From: Lachnospiraceae bacterium | GTDB lineage: Bacteria > Bacillota > Clostridia > Lachnospirales > Lachnospiraceae | Reading direction: 5' to 3' | Assembly: GCA_028693165.1 (NCBI GenBank) | Contig: JAQUVX010000009.1 | Location: forward strand, 62,001-126,000 | Length of the DNA stretch: 64,000 bases | Shown here: piece by piece, positions 1 through 8,623 of the stretch | Layout: each line of letters starts with the position of its first letter | Position numbering within the stretch: position 1 is the first letter of the stretch | Notes under the pieces: generated by a model | What the model was told of the DNA's origin: nothing | Seen by the model: only the letters and a program-made list of their open reading frames with translations | The model's database searches: none | Made by a program: the position numbers and the translations under genes

Positions 1-468
1 GATTTGAGCAGTCTGGTGGAGGAAGAAACCAATCCCTTCGCAAGCGTTGCGCGCAGCAAAGGAAGGAAGCTTGAGATCGAGATACAGAAAGGAATCTGTT
101 GTAAGGGCAATGAAAACAGTCTGCGCCAGTTAGTTACGATTCTGATTGACAACGCTGTAAAATATGCGGACGAGGGCGGGACGGTTCAGGTCGCATTCTC
201 GGCGAAGAGAAAGGAATGTGAGCTTAAGATTACAAACCCCTATGCGAATGCATCTGAGGAGGAGATGAAAAAAGTATTCCAGCGTTTTTACCGCACCGAT
301 CAGTCCCGCTCCCGTGAGACCGGGGGAAGCGGCATCGGCCTCTCCATCGCCACGCTGATCACAGAACTCCATAAGGGAAAGATCTGGGCGGAGGTGCCGG
401 CGCAGAACGTGGTATGCTTTCATGTGGTGCTGCCAGGTGAAACACAATCCCGGCGCCTCTCTGTATAG
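1..468 (+). CDS. Sensor histidine kinase, C-terminal fragment (cut by window edge)
   Basis: Only the ATP-binding part of a two-component sensor kinase is present; the reading frame is open to base 1, so the sensor and phospho-acceptor regions lie outside the window. The N-box is visible as LVTILIDNAVKYA and the G-box as GGSGIGLSIA, both typical of HATPase_c kinases of the HisKA class. A kinase of this type phosphorylates a partner response regulator, whose gene is probably upstream. A strong hairpin terminator follows the stop codon, so the unit ends here and is separate from the spore genes. The signal sensed cannot be read from this fragment. Confidence 0.9.
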   Translation, partial: DLSSLVEEETNPFASVARSKGRKLEIEIQKGICCKGNENSLRQLVTILIDNAVKYADEGGTVQVAFSAKRKECELKITNPYANASEEEMKKVFQRFYRTDQSRSRETGGSGIGLSIATLITELHKGKIWAEVPAQNVVCFHVVLPGETQSRRLSV

Positions 469-481
469 AATTTCTAAGAAT

Positions 482-529
482 AACAGATACTGTTGATGTC
501 GGAACAAAGACAAAGCAGTATCTGTTTTC
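482..529 (+). terminator. Rho-independent terminator after the kinase gene
   Basis: Perfect 11-bp arms AACAGATACTG (482-492) and CAGTATCTGTT (516-526) close a 23-nt loop and run into TTTT. It separates the kinase from spoVAD. Confidence 0.7.
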
Positions 530-591
530 ATTCACGGGGAATGGACGGAGCAGACTTTGTCCCATCAGGGAAAGTGAGGGAATCATACAGC

Positions 592-1662
592 ATGCAGAAG
601 GGAAAAGCCAGTTTAGCGTTGGAACATCCGGCTTATGTGACGGCATCGGCTTCCATTGCCGGGAAGAAAGAGGGAGAAGGACCGCTCAAGAGCGGAATTG
701 ATGTGGTGGAACAGGATCCCATGTTTGGTGCAGAGACGTGGGAGGAGGCGGAGAGCGCTATGCAGAAGCAGGCGGCGGACCTGGCTTTGGAGAAGGGCGA
801 TATTCACCGGAAAGACATTCGTTATCTGTTTGCGGGGGACCTTCTGGGGCAGTTGATTGCCACTTCCTTTGGAACCGTGGATTTGGAAATTCCCCTGTTC
901 GGGCTGTATGGGGCGTGTTCTACCATCGGGGAAGCGCTGAGTCTGGGGGCCATGTGCGTCGATGCCGGTCACGCAGACCGGGTGCTTGCTGTGGCATCCA
1001 GCCATTATGCCACGGCGGAGAAGCAGTTCCGCTTCCCCCTGGGCTATGGAAATCAGCGGTCGCAGAGTGCGTCCTGGACGGTCACAGGCTGCGGAGCCGT
1101 GGTGCTCTCAAAGGAGGAGCCTGGGCGGATGGCGAAAGACCAGGCGCAGGTGCGGATCACCGGAATCACGACCGGAAGGATGGTGGATCTTGGCGTGAAG
1201 GATTCCATGAATATGGGAGCGGCCATGGCTCCGGCAGCGTGGGATACCATCCAGCAGAATTTCGAGGATTTCGGTGTGGACGAACTGCATTATGATAAAA
1301 TCATCACCGGTGATCTCGGGACGATCGGTCAGAAGGTTCTTCTGGATTTTGCAAAGAACAAGGGACATGATCTCTCAGAGAAGCACATGGACTGCGGCAT
1401 TGAGATCTATGACTGTGAGGCGCAGGATATGCATGCCGGCGGAAGCGGCTGCGGGTGTGCGGCGGTGACCTTGTGCGCGCTCATTCTGCCGAAGCTTCTG
1501 GAGGGAACCTGGAGGCGTGTGTTATTTCTGCCGACCGGGGCATTGTTGTCCACGGTCAGTTACAATGAAGGACAGAGCATTCCGGGAATCGCCCATGCGG
1601 TGGTGCTGGAGCGTTTCGTGCCGACCGCAGGCAGGAAGGAAGAAGGAGGTGCTGTGTCATGA
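592..1662 (+). CDS. spoVAD: Stage V sporulation protein AD
   Basis: SpoVAD is a thiolase-fold protein of the SpoVA complex, which moves dipicolinic acid into the forespore and releases it at germination. The frame is open from 493, but the ATG at 592 gives MQKGKASLALEHPAYV, which matches the start of known SpoVAD proteins; this is why the shorter form (356 aa) is chosen. Family signatures include LFGACST near residue 110, SSHYATAEKQFRFP near residue 140, an MGxAMAPAAWDT block and a C-terminal GGSGCGCAAV block. It overlaps spoVAE by four bases (ATGA), implying translational coupling. The usual upstream partner spoVAC is not adjacent: a kinase gene and terminator precede it. Confidence 0.95.
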   Translation: MQKGKASLALEHPAYVTASASIAGKKEGEGPLKSGIDVVEQDPMFGAETWEEAESAMQKQAADLALEKGDIHRKDIRYLFAGDLLGQLIATSFGTVDLEIPLFGLYGACSTIGEALSLGAMCVDAGHADRVLAVASSHYATAEKQFRFPLGYGNQRSQSASWTVTGCGAVVLSKEEPGRMAKDQAQVRITGITTGRMVDLGVKDSMNMGAAMAPAAWDTIQQNFEDFGVDELHYDKIITGDLGTIGQKVLLDFAKNKGHDLSEKHMDCGIEIYDCEAQDMHAGGSGCGCAAVTLCALILPKLLEGTWRRVLFLPTGALLSTVSYNEGQSIPGIAHAVVLERFVPTAGRKEEGGAVS

Positions 1663-2024
1663 CGGAGGTTTTGAAAGCATTTCTGGTAGGAGGCGCGATC
1701 TGCGCAGTGGTGCAGATTCTTTTGGACCGGACGAAGCTGATGCCTGGCCGGATCATGGTTTTGCTGGTAGTAAGCGGTGCGGTTCTCGGCTTTCTTGGGA
1801 TTTACCAGCCCTTTGCTGAATGGGCGGGAGCCGGGGCGAGCGTGCCTCTGCTCGGCTTTGGAAATACGCTCTGGAAGGGCGTGGCAAAGAGCATCACCGA
1901 GGAGGGCGAAGGGGTTCTTGGCATCTTCAAAGGCGGCCTGACTGCCAGCTCGGCGGGGATCGCCGCCGCGCTGGTCTTTGGATATCTGGGGGCTCTGTTG
2001 TTCAGACCGAAGATGAAGAAATAA
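1659..2024 (+). CDS. spoVAE: Stage V sporulation protein AE
   Basis: Small integral membrane protein (121 aa) with about three hydrophobic segments (roughly residues 5-22, 28-50 and 92-115) and the family's GFGNTLWKGV segment in the middle. SpoVAE belongs with SpoVAC and SpoVAD to the inner-membrane channel for Ca-dipicolinate in spores. The start overlaps the spoVAD stop. A perfect 16-bp terminator hairpin follows the stop. Expression is expected in the forespore (sigma-G in known systems), although no convincing sigma-G promoter was found upstream of spoVAD. Confidence 0.92.
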   Translation: MTEVLKAFLVGGAICAVVQILLDRTKLMPGRIMVLLVVSGAVLGFLGIYQPFAEWAGAGASVPLLGFGNTLWKGVAKSITEEGEGVLGIFKGGLTASSAGIAAALVFGYLGALLFRPKMKK

Positions 2025-2026
2025 CG

Positions 2027-2068
2027 AAAAACGGCTTTCTGACATCAGACATCAGAAAGCCGTTTTTT
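2027..2068. terminator. Bidirectional terminator between spoVAE and the PBP gene
   Basis: Perfect 16-bp inverted repeat (2027-2042 with 2052-2067), 9-nt loop, an A-run on the left and a T-run on the right. It can stop transcription from spoVAE on the plus strand and from the convergent penicillin-binding protein gene on the minus strand. Confidence 0.9.
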
Positions 2069-2093
2069 GTTATGATAGTTGTTTGAAATTCAA

Positions 2094-4787
2094 TCAGTCC
2101 AGTCCGGGACCCTGAACGACACCGGTGCCGCCAGGGCTTCCGCCGGAAGCCCCTGGTGAGATATAACCGGGGCCGATCGGAGTCGGACCTGCGGGGTTGG
2201 AACCAGGAGCCTCATTTTCTGGAGATGAATTTGGATCTGCGGAAGGCGGTTCAACAATCACAGAAGAATGTCCCGGGCAGTGCCGTGTCGGCAGAGCGTA
2301 TGGGGAATCATCGGTGGAACCTTCTGCATCCTCCGGAAGGGCAATCCGGATACGTGTGCTGCGCGGACAGTTGGAGACAGGCAGCAGGCCCGTGCTGCTG
2401 CATACGGTCGCCCGTACATGGATGTTGCACATGTCGGTCGGAACCGTACCTTTTGCAAAGTATTCGGTGTAGACGGCACTGCCGCGCGGGTCGCTCGAAC
2501 AGACACCCGGGATAGCCAGCTTACCGGATTTACGGCAGATCTCCGCGGTCTCGATGCTGTCCGGTGTCGTGAAGCCCGGATCGGCAAGCCCCTCGTGAAC
2601 GCGGGTCATGATTTTACGCCAGATATCCTTATGGAAGCCTGTACCGCCGTTCTGACCGGTCAGCTTCTGGTTGTCGTCACAGCCGCCCCAGACACCTGCC
2701 GTGTAGTAAGGCGTGAAGCCCACGAACCAGATATCGTTGTTCTTGGAGGTGGTACCGCTCTTGCCTGCGTTTGTCATGTTCGGAATGTTGGCGCGGGTGC
2801 TGGTCGAGTTGATATTCATACCGGAACCGGAGTATTTGCGGTTGCTGTCCATGGATTCCCGCATGGCATCCGTCAGAAGAAATGCGGTGGAATCCTTCAG
2901 TACCCGGTGTGTTTCCGGTTCATTGTTGATCAGAATCTTTCCGTCGTGATCCAGAATCTTTGTGAAGAATACCGGCTTTGTGTAGACTCCGTCGTTTGCG
3001 ATGGAGGCGTAGGCCGCGGTAAGCTCCAGATTTGTCACACCGAGGGTAATGCCACCCAGTGCCAGGGAAGGGTTGTAGTCATCCTTGGTCAGAGAGGTGA
3101 TGCCAAAATTCTCGGCGTATTCCACGCCAAGCTGCGGGGTGACAGTCTCCATCAGGCAGCGCACGGCCACGATATTCATGGAGTAGATAATGCCGTCCCG
3201 GATGCTGGAGTAGCCCAGATAGCCCTGACTGTACCAGTTGGAGAAGGTCTTGGTTCCAATGGTGTAAATGGAGTCGTAGTACACGCTTCCAAGGGTGGCT
3301 CCGCAGGTGTCGATCGCCGGTGCAAATGCGGTGACGACTTTAAATGTAGATCCGGGCTGACGCAGGGTGTTGGTGGCGCGGTTTAAGGTCAGGCTGGCAG
3401 TTTTGGCACCGCGTCCGCCGCTGATCGCCTTGACCTGTCCGGTCCGCTGATCCATGATGACAAAGGAAACCTGCGGCTGCAGAATCGTGGTCAGGGATTC
3501 ACCGATGATGGTGTCGTCCGCCTTCAGCAGCCATGCTTTATAAGCATCAATGTCAGCCTGAACCGCTTCCTCGCTGTTATAGAGTCCATCGTAACGGTCT
3601 TCCATGACATCCAGATGCCAGGAACGCAGTGTCTTTTCCGAGAAATGTTCGGTAGTGCCGTCTGCGTGTGTCACGGACAGGCGGTATTCGGCTGAATAGC
3701 GCACGGAAGTGTAGTTGTCCGGATTGTTGACCTCCTCGTCGACGATTGCCTGAATCGCCGGATCCTGGGTGGTTTGAATCTGTAGACCGCCGCTGTAGAG
3801 CAGGTTATGGGCCTGTGTATCCGTGTACCCGAGCTTGTCCATCAGCGTGTCTTTGACCTGCTGGGTCAGCTCATCGGTAAAATAGCTGTACGGGGTGGCG
3901 TTTTCCTTGGATACGGTATCGACATTCTGGATGCGGGAGTATACGTCATCCGCCAGAGCCTCCTCCTGCTGTTCTTTCGAAATATAACCCTGCTCGAACA
4001 TATATTGCAGGATCACCTTGCGCTTTTCTTCATTTTTCTCCCGACCGGTAATCGGGTTTAAGCGGGAGGGGTTCTGCGTGATGCCGGCGATGACCGTCGC
4101 TTCTGAAAGGGTCAGGTCGGAGACGTCTTTATTGAAATAGCGCCGCGCCGCAACCTTGACACCCAGAGCGTTGTTGCCTAAGTTGATCGTGTTTAAATAG
4201 TTGGTCAGGATCAGCTTGCGGTCCATGGATTTGGTGAGCTGGAGCGCCAGATACTGCTCCTGAAGCTTACGTTCCATTTTGGCGCCGAAGCTGGTCTCCA
4301 TGCCGCCGTTGAAGACGTTGTTCTTGATCAGCTGCTGGGTAATCGTGCTTCCGCCTCCGCGGTTTTCTCCGGTCAGAACGCCGACCGCAGCACGGGAGAT
4401 AGAGCGCAGATCAATGCCGTTGTGGGACCAGAAGCGGGAGTCCTCGATGGCGACGAACGCATTGATCAAATCCTGCGGAAGTTCATCGTAGGTGGCTTCC
4501 TCGCGGTTGGAGCCTGCGGTCACCAGCGTATCGGTCAGATTGCCTGCACTGTCATAAACGGTGGTCGCGTAGCCGATGGGAACGATGCTGTCCACGTTCA
4601 GCTCCGGGGAATTGTCGATGATGCCCATGACCATGCCGATGCCGATGCTGGAAATGACCATAAATCCAAACAGACAGAGAACAAAGCAGGTCTTTAAAAA
4701 GGTGAGAAAAATGCGGGTCGTATATTTTCTGGCCTTCGAATCGGCTGCCTGGATCTTCTTTTCTGTGGCTTGCTTTCCATAATTCAT
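2094..4787 (-). CDS. Class A penicillin-binding protein (bifunctional transglycosylase/transpeptidase, PBP1A type)
   Basis: Cell-wall synthase of 897 aa that polymerises lipid II and cross-links stem peptides outside the membrane. Visible in order: one N-terminal transmembrane helix (about 28-55); glycosyltransferase GT51 motifs EDSRFWSHNGID (catalytic Glu115) and GGSTITQQLIKN; transpeptidase motifs STFK (Ser480), SMN (536-538) and KSGTT (676-680). After the catalytic domain comes a short Cys-containing segment and a Gly/Pro/Ser-rich tail of about 60 residues, as in many Bacillota PBP1A/PonA proteins. ATG at 4787 follows AGGAGG with ideal spacing. It is divergent from the YigZ-like gene, with a good promoter at 4835-4863. 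Confidence 0.96.
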   Translation of the reverse strand: MNYGKQATEKKIQAADSKARKYTTRIFLTFLKTCFVLCLFGFMVISSIGIGMVMGIIDNSPELNVDSIVPIGYATTVYDSAGNLTDTLVTAGSNREEATYDELPQDLINAFVAIEDSRFWSHNGIDLRSISRAAVGVLTGENRGGGSTITQQLIKNNVFNGGMETSFGAKMERKLQEQYLALQLTKSMDRKLILTNYLNTINLGNNALGVKVAARRYFNKDVSDLTLSEATVIAGITQNPSRLNPITGREKNEEKRKVILQYMFEQGYISKEQQEEALADDVYSRIQNVDTVSKENATPYSYFTDELTQQVKDTLMDKLGYTDTQAHNLLYSGGLQIQTTQDPAIQAIVDEEVNNPDNYTSVRYSAEYRLSVTHADGTTEHFSEKTLRSWHLDVMEDRYDGLYNSEEAVQADIDAYKAWLLKADDTIIGESLTTILQPQVSFVIMDQRTGQVKAISGGRGAKTASLTLNRATNTLRQPGSTFKVVTAFAPAIDTCGATLGSVYYDSIYTIGTKTFSNWYSQGYLGYSSIRDGIIYSMNIVAVRCLMETVTPQLGVEYAENFGITSLTKDDYNPSLALGGITLGVTNLELTAAYASIANDGVYTKPVFFTKILDHDGKILINNEPETHRVLKDSTAFLLTDAMRESMDSNRKYSGSGMNINSTSTRANIPNMTNAGKSGTTSKNNDIWFVGFTPYYTAGVWGGCDDNQKLTGQNGGTGFHKDIWRKIMTRVHEGLADPGFTTPDSIETAEICRKSGKLAIPGVCSSDPRGSAVYTEYFAKGTVPTDMCNIHVRATVCSSTGLLPVSNCPRSTRIRIALPEDAEGSTDDSPYALPTRHCPGHSSVIVEPPSADPNSSPENEAPGSNPAGPTPIGPGYISPGASGGSPGGTGVVQGPGLD

Positions 4788-4834
4788 AGGATATCCTCCT
4801 TTGTGGATTTTTCAGTCAGAAAAATCCAAGTATC

Positions 4835-4863
4835 ATTATAGCAAAAATAGTAAAACAATTCAA
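4835..4863 (-). promoter_or_regulatory. Promoter of the PBP gene
   Basis: On the minus strand: TTGAAT (4863-4858), 17-bp spacer, TATAAT (4840-4835). The resulting leader contains a small hairpin (4805-4827, arms GGATTTT/AAAATCC). Confidence 0.65.
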
Positions 4864-4868
4864 TATGA

Positions 4869-4897
4869 TTGACAAATGGTAAGGAAATCGTTTAATA
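4869..4897 (+). promoter_or_regulatory. Promoter of the YigZ-family gene
   Basis: TTGACA (4869-4874), 17-bp spacer, TTAATA (4892-4897), about 37 bp before the start codon. It sits back to back with the PBP promoter, only 5 bp apart at the -35 boxes. Confidence 0.6.
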
Positions 4898-4934
4898 TTT
4901 CCTTATTTAAGTATGGACAGAAGAGGAATCGGAT

Positions 4935-5591
4935 ATGATAGAGCATGTGAAAATTTTATACCGCGGCGGAGAAGGGGAGCTGGTGGAGAAGAAATCCCGC
5001 TTCATCGCGACCACCAGACCAGTAGAAACGGAAGAAGAGGCCCTCGCCTTCATTGAGGAGATGAAGAAAAAATACTGGGATGCCAGACATCACTGCTCGG
5101 CTTATGTGATCGGCGATCGGGGACAGGTGCAGCGCTGTAGTGACGACGGCGAGCCGGGTCAGACGGCGGGACGGCCCATGCTGGATGTGCTTCTGGGGGC
5201 GGAAGTGCGCAACATCTGTGTGGTGGTAACCCGGTATTTTGGCGGCACGCTTCTGGGAACCGGCGGTCTCGTGAGGGCTTATTCCGGCGCAGCGCAGGAG
5301 GGCCTGAAGAACAGTGTCATCGTGGAGAAGCACCTGGGTGTGCGGCTGAAGATCACCACGGATTACAATGGCATCGGCAAGATCCAGTATGTGGCCGGTC
5401 AGATGGGACTCACCATTCTGGATACAGAATACACGGAGCAGGTGGTAGTATGGCTGATGATTCCATCGGGACAACAGGATGCGTTTCAAGCGCAGATCAC
5501 CGAGAAGACAGGCGGCAGGGCCGTGATGGAACCGGAGGGCACGTTGTACTATGGAAACCTTGGCAAAGAGCTGATTTTGTTTGAATCTTGA
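4935..5591 (+). CDS. yigZ: YigZ/IMPACT family protein
   Basis: 218-aa member of UPF0029 (IMPACT/YigZ). Family features are the N-terminal block VEKKSRFIATTRPV, the DDGEPGQTAGRPML segment near residue 70 and the highly conserved FGGTLLGTGGLVRAYSGAA near residue 100, followed by a C-terminal ferredoxin-like domain. Eukaryotic IMPACT regulates the Gcn2 kinase; the bacterial role is not settled, though a ribosome or translation-stress link has been suggested. It is monocistronic: its own promoter lies upstream and a terminator hairpin lies 110 bp downstream. Confidence 0.92.
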   Translation: MIEHVKILYRGGEGELVEKKSRFIATTRPVETEEEALAFIEEMKKKYWDARHHCSAYVIGDRGQVQRCSDDGEPGQTAGRPMLDVLLGAEVRNICVVVTRYFGGTLLGTGGLVRAYSGAAQEGLKNSVIVEKHLGVRLKITTDYNGIGKIQYVAGQMGLTILDTEYTEQVVVWLMIPSGQQDAFQAQITEKTGGRAVMEPEGTLYYGNLGKELILFES

Positions 5592-5644
5592 ACTTTATTT
5601 CATTAGGTTTCTTTAAAAATACAAGAATTTTGACAAATATTGCT

Positions 5645-5672
5645 TGCATTCTCCATATCATAATGTTATATT
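5645..5672 (+). promoter_or_regulatory. Possible typA promoter
   Basis: TTGCAT (5645-5650), 16-bp spacer, TATATT (5667-5672). A TTGACA also exists at 5630 but has no -10 at proper spacing. If this promoter is used, the hairpin at 5698-5733 lies inside the typA leader. Confidence 0.35.
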
Positions 5673-5697
5673 TAATTATTGTGATGATTAACAACAG

Positions 5698-5733
5698 AAG
5701 CTAAGGACAGAATCTGATGTCCTTAGCTTTTTT
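5698..5733 (+). terminator. Terminator-like hairpin directly upstream of typA
   Basis: Perfect 12-bp arms AAGCTAAGGACA/TGTCCTTAGCTT with an 8-nt loop followed by a T-run. It ends only 28 bp before the typA start codon. It may terminate the yigZ transcript or act as an attenuator in the typA leader. Confidence 0.8.
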
Positions 5734-5761
5734 GAAAAAGAGAAAGTAGAGAATCCCAGCT

Positions 5762-7591
5762 ATGAAGATGAAAAGAGAAGATGTTAGAAACGTAGCAATT
5801 ATCGCCCACGTAGACCACGGCAAAACCACCCTGGTGGATGAGCTGCTGAAGCAGAGCGGTGTATTCCGTGTCAATCAGGAAGTGGCAGAGCGTGTCATGG
5901 ACTCCAATGATATCGAGCGTGAGCGTGGTATTACGATTCTGTCTAAGAATACAGCCGTTACCTATAAGGGAACCAAGATCAATATCATTGATACCCCAGG
6001 CCATGCTGATTTCGGTGGTGAGGTAGAGCGTGTACTGAAGATGGTAAACGGTGTTATCCTGGTCGTGGATGCTTACGAGGGTGCTATGCCGCAGACCAAG
6101 TTCGTTCTCCGCAAGGCGCTTGAGCTTGAGCTGTCGGTTATCGTATGTATCAACAAGATCGATCGCCCGGAAGCAAGACCGAACGAGGTGATTGATGAGA
6201 TTCTGGAACTGTTCATGGATCTGGATGCTTCCGATGAGCAGCTCGACTGCCCGTTCGTATTTGCATCTGCAAGATCCGGCTATGCGATCAAGGATCTTGA
6301 TGATGAGAAAACGGATATGGCTCCGCTGTTTGACACGATCATTGATTATATTCCGGCTCCGGAAGGAGATCCGGAAGCCGATACCCAGCTTCTGATCAGC
6401 ACCATCGATTACAACGAGTTCGTTGGCCGTATCGGTGTTGGTAAGATTGACAATGGTACGATCCGCGTGAACCAGGAGTGTGCGATTGTAAACTATCATG
6501 AGCCGGAGAAGCAGCGCAAGGTAAAGATCGGCAAGCTGTATGAGTTCGATGGTCTGAAGAAAGTGGAAGTAACGGAAGCAACCGTTGGTGCGATTGTAGC
6601 GATTTCCGGTATTTCGGATATCCACATCGGTGATACGCTGTGCTCCGTAGATCACCTGGAACCAATCGTATTCCAGAAGATTTCCGAGCCGACTATCGCC
6701 ATGAACTTCATGGTTAATGACAGCCCGCTGGCAGGCCAGGAAGGTAAATTCATCACCTCCCGTCATATCCGCGAAAGACTGTTCCGTGAGCTGAACACCG
6801 ATGTCAGCCTGCGTGTGGAGGAGACCGATTCTCCAGACTGCTTTAAGGTATCCGGACGTGGCGAGCTGCATCTGTCCGTCCTGATCGAGAATATGCGCCG
6901 TGAGGGCTTCGAGTTTGCAGTCAGCAAGGCTGAGGTGCTGTATCATTATAATGAGAGAAATCAGAAATTAGAGCCGATGGAGATCGCTTATGTGGATGTC
7001 CCAGAGGAATTTGCAGGTGCGGTTATCCAGAAACTGACCGGAAGAAAGGGCGAACTGCAGGGCATGAGCCCGGCGAACGGCGGCTACACCCGTCTGGAGT
7101 TCTCCATCCCGTCCAGAGGACTGATCGGTTACCGCGGTGAGTTCATGACCGATACCAAGGGTAACGGTATCCTGAACACCATCTTTGATGATTACGGTCC
7201 GTACAAGGGCGACTTGAGCTACCGTAAGACCGGTTCCCTGATCGCATACGAGAGCGGTGAGACTATCACCTACGGTCTGTTCAACGCACAGGAGCGCGGC
7301 CTTCTGTTTGTAGGACCGGGTGAGAAGGTTTATTCCGGTATGATCATCGGACAGAACCCGAAGGCAGAGGATATTGAAGTCAATGTCTGCAAGACCAAAA
7401 AGCTGACCAACACCCGTTCTTCCAGCGCCGACGAGTCCCTGAAGCTGGTGCCGAAGAAGATCATGAGCCTGGAGCAGTGCCTGGAGTTTATTGATACCGA
7501 TGAGCTGTTGGAGATCACCCCGAACAATCTGCGTATCCGTAAGAAGATTCTGGATCCTACGATGCGGAAACGGTCTACGATGAAGAAATGA
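5762..7591 (+). CDS. typA: Ribosome-associated translational GTPase TypA/BipA
   Basis: 609-aa GTPase of the EF-G superfamily that binds the 70S ribosome and assists 50S biogenesis and stress adaptation. G-motifs seen: AHVDHGKTT (residues 15-23), [22 protein letters not shown] and SARSG. The C-terminal TypA-specific domain is marked by [20 protein letters not shown] and [16 protein letters not shown]. Length and domain order match full-length TypA. A second in-frame ATG at 5768 is a possible start; the ribosome binding site (GAGAAAG) is weak for both. Codon use is more biased than in neighbours, as expected for a highly expressed gene. Confidence 0.98.
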   Translation: MKMKREDVRNVAIIAHVDHGKTTLVDELLKQSGVFRVNQEVAERVMDSNDIERERGITILSKNTAVTYKGTKINIIDTPGHADFGGEVERVLKMVNGVILVVDAYEGAMPQTKFVLRKALELELSVIVCINKIDRPEARPNEVIDEILELFMDLDASDEQLDCPFVFASARSGYAIKDLDDEKTDMAPLFDTIIDYIPAPEGDPEADTQLLISTIDYNEFVGRIGVGKIDNGTIRVNQECAIVNYHEPEKQRKVKIGKLYEFDGLKKVEVTEATVGAIVAISGISDIHIGDTLCSVDHLEPIVFQKISEPTIAMNFMVNDSPLAGQEGKFITSRHIRERLFRELNTDVSLRVEETDSPDCFKVSGRGELHLSVLIENMRREGFEFAVSKAEVLYHYNERNQKLEPMEIAYVDVPEEFAGAVIQKLTGRKGELQGMSPANGGYTRLEFSIPSRGLIGYRGEFMTDTKGNGILNTIFDDYGPYKGDLSYRKTGSLIAYESGETITYGLFNAQERGLLFVGPGEKVYSGMIIGQNPKAEDIEVNVCKTKKLTNTRSSSADESLKLVPKKIMSLEQCLEFIDTDELLEITPNNLRIRKKILDPTMRKRSTMKK

Positions 7592-7608
7592 TGGTAATCG
7601 GGAGGCGT

Positions 7609-7737
7609 GGGCGCGTGGACTGGCAGTTCCGGGAACCGCTCGCGCTTGAGTGAAAACGTAGCGGTACTAAGGCGCGATAATACTGCGCCTAAGTGCCGAC
7701 GTTTTCAACGTTCCCTACACTGCCAGTCCACGCGCCC
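7609..7737 (+). repeat. Structured repeat family A, copy 1
   Basis: A 129-bp element that folds end to end. The outer stem is a perfect 19-bp inverted repeat (7609-7627 with 7719-7737). Inside are nested pairings: GGGAAC/GTTCCC, GAAAACGT/ACGTTTTC and an apical stem around GGCGC/GCGCC. The central part of about 85 nt is nearly identical to copy 2 in opposite orientation. No protein family is recognised in the overlapping open frames. It could be a structured RNA or a palindromic mobile element; the type is not known to me. Confidence 0.8.
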
Positions 7738-7780
7738 TCGCTGGCCGATGGTACTGGAAAGAGAAAAAGCAAAACAAATG

Positions 7781-7832
7781 ACAAAAGACAAAAGCCTTGG
7801 CGGATTTTTCATGCCATGTCTTTTGTTTTTTT
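7781..7832 (+). terminator. Probable typA terminator between the two family A repeats
   Basis: ACAAAAGACA (7781-7790) pairs with TGTCTTTTGT (7817-7826) followed by a T-run. The flanks continue as an imperfect A/T-rich stem (CAAAAC-type repeats left, GTTTTG-type repeats right), giving a very long AT-rich hairpin over roughly 7766-7857. Confidence 0.65.
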
Positions 7833-7941
7833 ATTTTGTTTTGTTTTGCTTTGTTTTGTTATACTTAATGGAAACACATTCCCATAGCGATCTCTTCCAG
7901 CCCTTGCTCTTTTTACATAGCGGAAGCGAGGCACCAGCCGA

Positions 7942-8068
7942 GGCGGGCGCGCTGGCATCAGAGGGAACGTTGAAAACGCCGGCACTTAGGCGCAGTATCA
8001 TCGCGCCTTAGTACCGCTGCGTTTTCACTCAAGCGAGAGCGGTTCCCGGCGATGCCAGCGTGCCCGCC
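7942..8068 (-). repeat. Structured repeat family A, copy 2 (inverted)
   Basis: A 127-bp element whose minus strand matches the core of copy 1. Its outer 18-bp stem (7942-7959 with 8051-8068, one G-T wobble position) has a different sequence from the stem of copy 1 yet is again self-complementary. Within the core, the U-A pair closing GAAAACGU/ACGUUUUC in copy 1 is a C-G pair here. Conserved structure despite changed sequence argues for selection on folding. Confidence 0.8.
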
Positions 8069-8170
8069 CGTCAGCCAGTTGCCCCCTCCCTCCGCACAAA
8101 AAAAGAACCGCTCCCCCACACCCGGGGATCGGCTCTCTCTTGAATTTATGAAATATATTCCAGTCTATGA

Positions 8171-8434
8171 TTACGCCATTGCATTTACTGCTTTGGACAG
8201 ACGAGATACTTTTCTGGAAGCAGTATTCTTATGATATACTCCCTTAGTACAAGCCTTATCAATCTCGGTAGTAGCAGCGAGCAAACATGCCTGAGCAGCA
8301 GCCTTGTCTCCGGCAGTGATAGCAGCTTCCACTTTCTTACAAGCAGTCTTTACTTTGGATCTGATTGCTTTATTTCTAGCAGCTTTGGTTTCGTTTACTA
8401 AAATTCTTTTTTTAGCAGATTTAATATTAGCCAA
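8171..8434 (-). CDS. rpsT: 30S ribosomal protein S20
   Basis: 87-aa basic helical protein binding 16S rRNA in the small subunit body. The sequence ANIKSAKKRILVNETKAARN followed by Lys-rich helices is the S20 signature, and the C-terminal KGVYHKNTASRKVSRLSKAV is typical. The start is the TTG at 8434: it gives the standard ANIKSAKKR N-terminus and lies 7-8 nt after GGAGGT. The longer open frame beginning at 8449 would start inside that ribosome binding site. A consensus-like promoter lies at 8525-8553, giving a leader of about 85 nt that could be used for feedback control, as S20 represses its own translation in E. coli. Confidence 0.96.
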   Translation of the reverse strand: MANIKSAKKRILVNETKAARNKAIRSKVKTACKKVEAAITAGDKAAAQACLLAATTEIDKACTKGVYHKNTASRKVSRLSKAVNAMA

Positions 8435-8524
8435 TCTAGGCACCTCCAATTATAAATTTTATTCATAGTCTTTGGTTTGCATCAAAGTCTGGACACGGAC
8501 AGTTCAATGTAAACATACTGTCTT

Positions 8525-8553
8525 ATTCTAACCAATCGCTTGAGAAAAGTCAA
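8525..8553 (-). promoter_or_regulatory. Promoter of rpsT
   Basis: Minus strand TTGACT (8553-8548), 17-bp spacer, TAGAAT (8530-8525). Expected start of transcription near 8518. Confidence 0.65.
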
Positions 8554-8623
8554 TACATATTTTCCCCTTTTTTGAAGAAAATAAAAGGAATCAGAGAAAA
8601 TGAGAAAAGGACGGTAAGGCGGG

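Noticed and set aside
2268..3386. 372-codon open frame opposite the penicillin-binding protein gene
   Set aside because: The minus strand encodes a full PBP with all catalytic motifs; the plus-strand frame has no start signal or family features.
5723..6946. 407-codon open frame opposite typA
   Set aside because: Antisense to an intact, strongly biased TypA gene; its Ile/Asp/Arg-rich composition is a by-product of typA codon bias.
7607..8011. Open frame of 134 codons after typA
   Set aside because: It runs through both structured repeats and an AT-rich hairpin, has no ribosome binding site or recognisable domain, and is better explained by the inverted repeats.
7609..8068. CRISPR array
   Set aside because: There are only two copies, in inverted orientation, each a long hairpin, with no regularly spaced direct repeats and no cas genes.
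8450..8623. Sigma-G promoter for gpr (CATACTG near 8515)
   Set aside because: It resembles a sigma-F/G -10 only partly and has no matching -35 at the right distance; the same stretch contains the rpsT promoter on the other strand.
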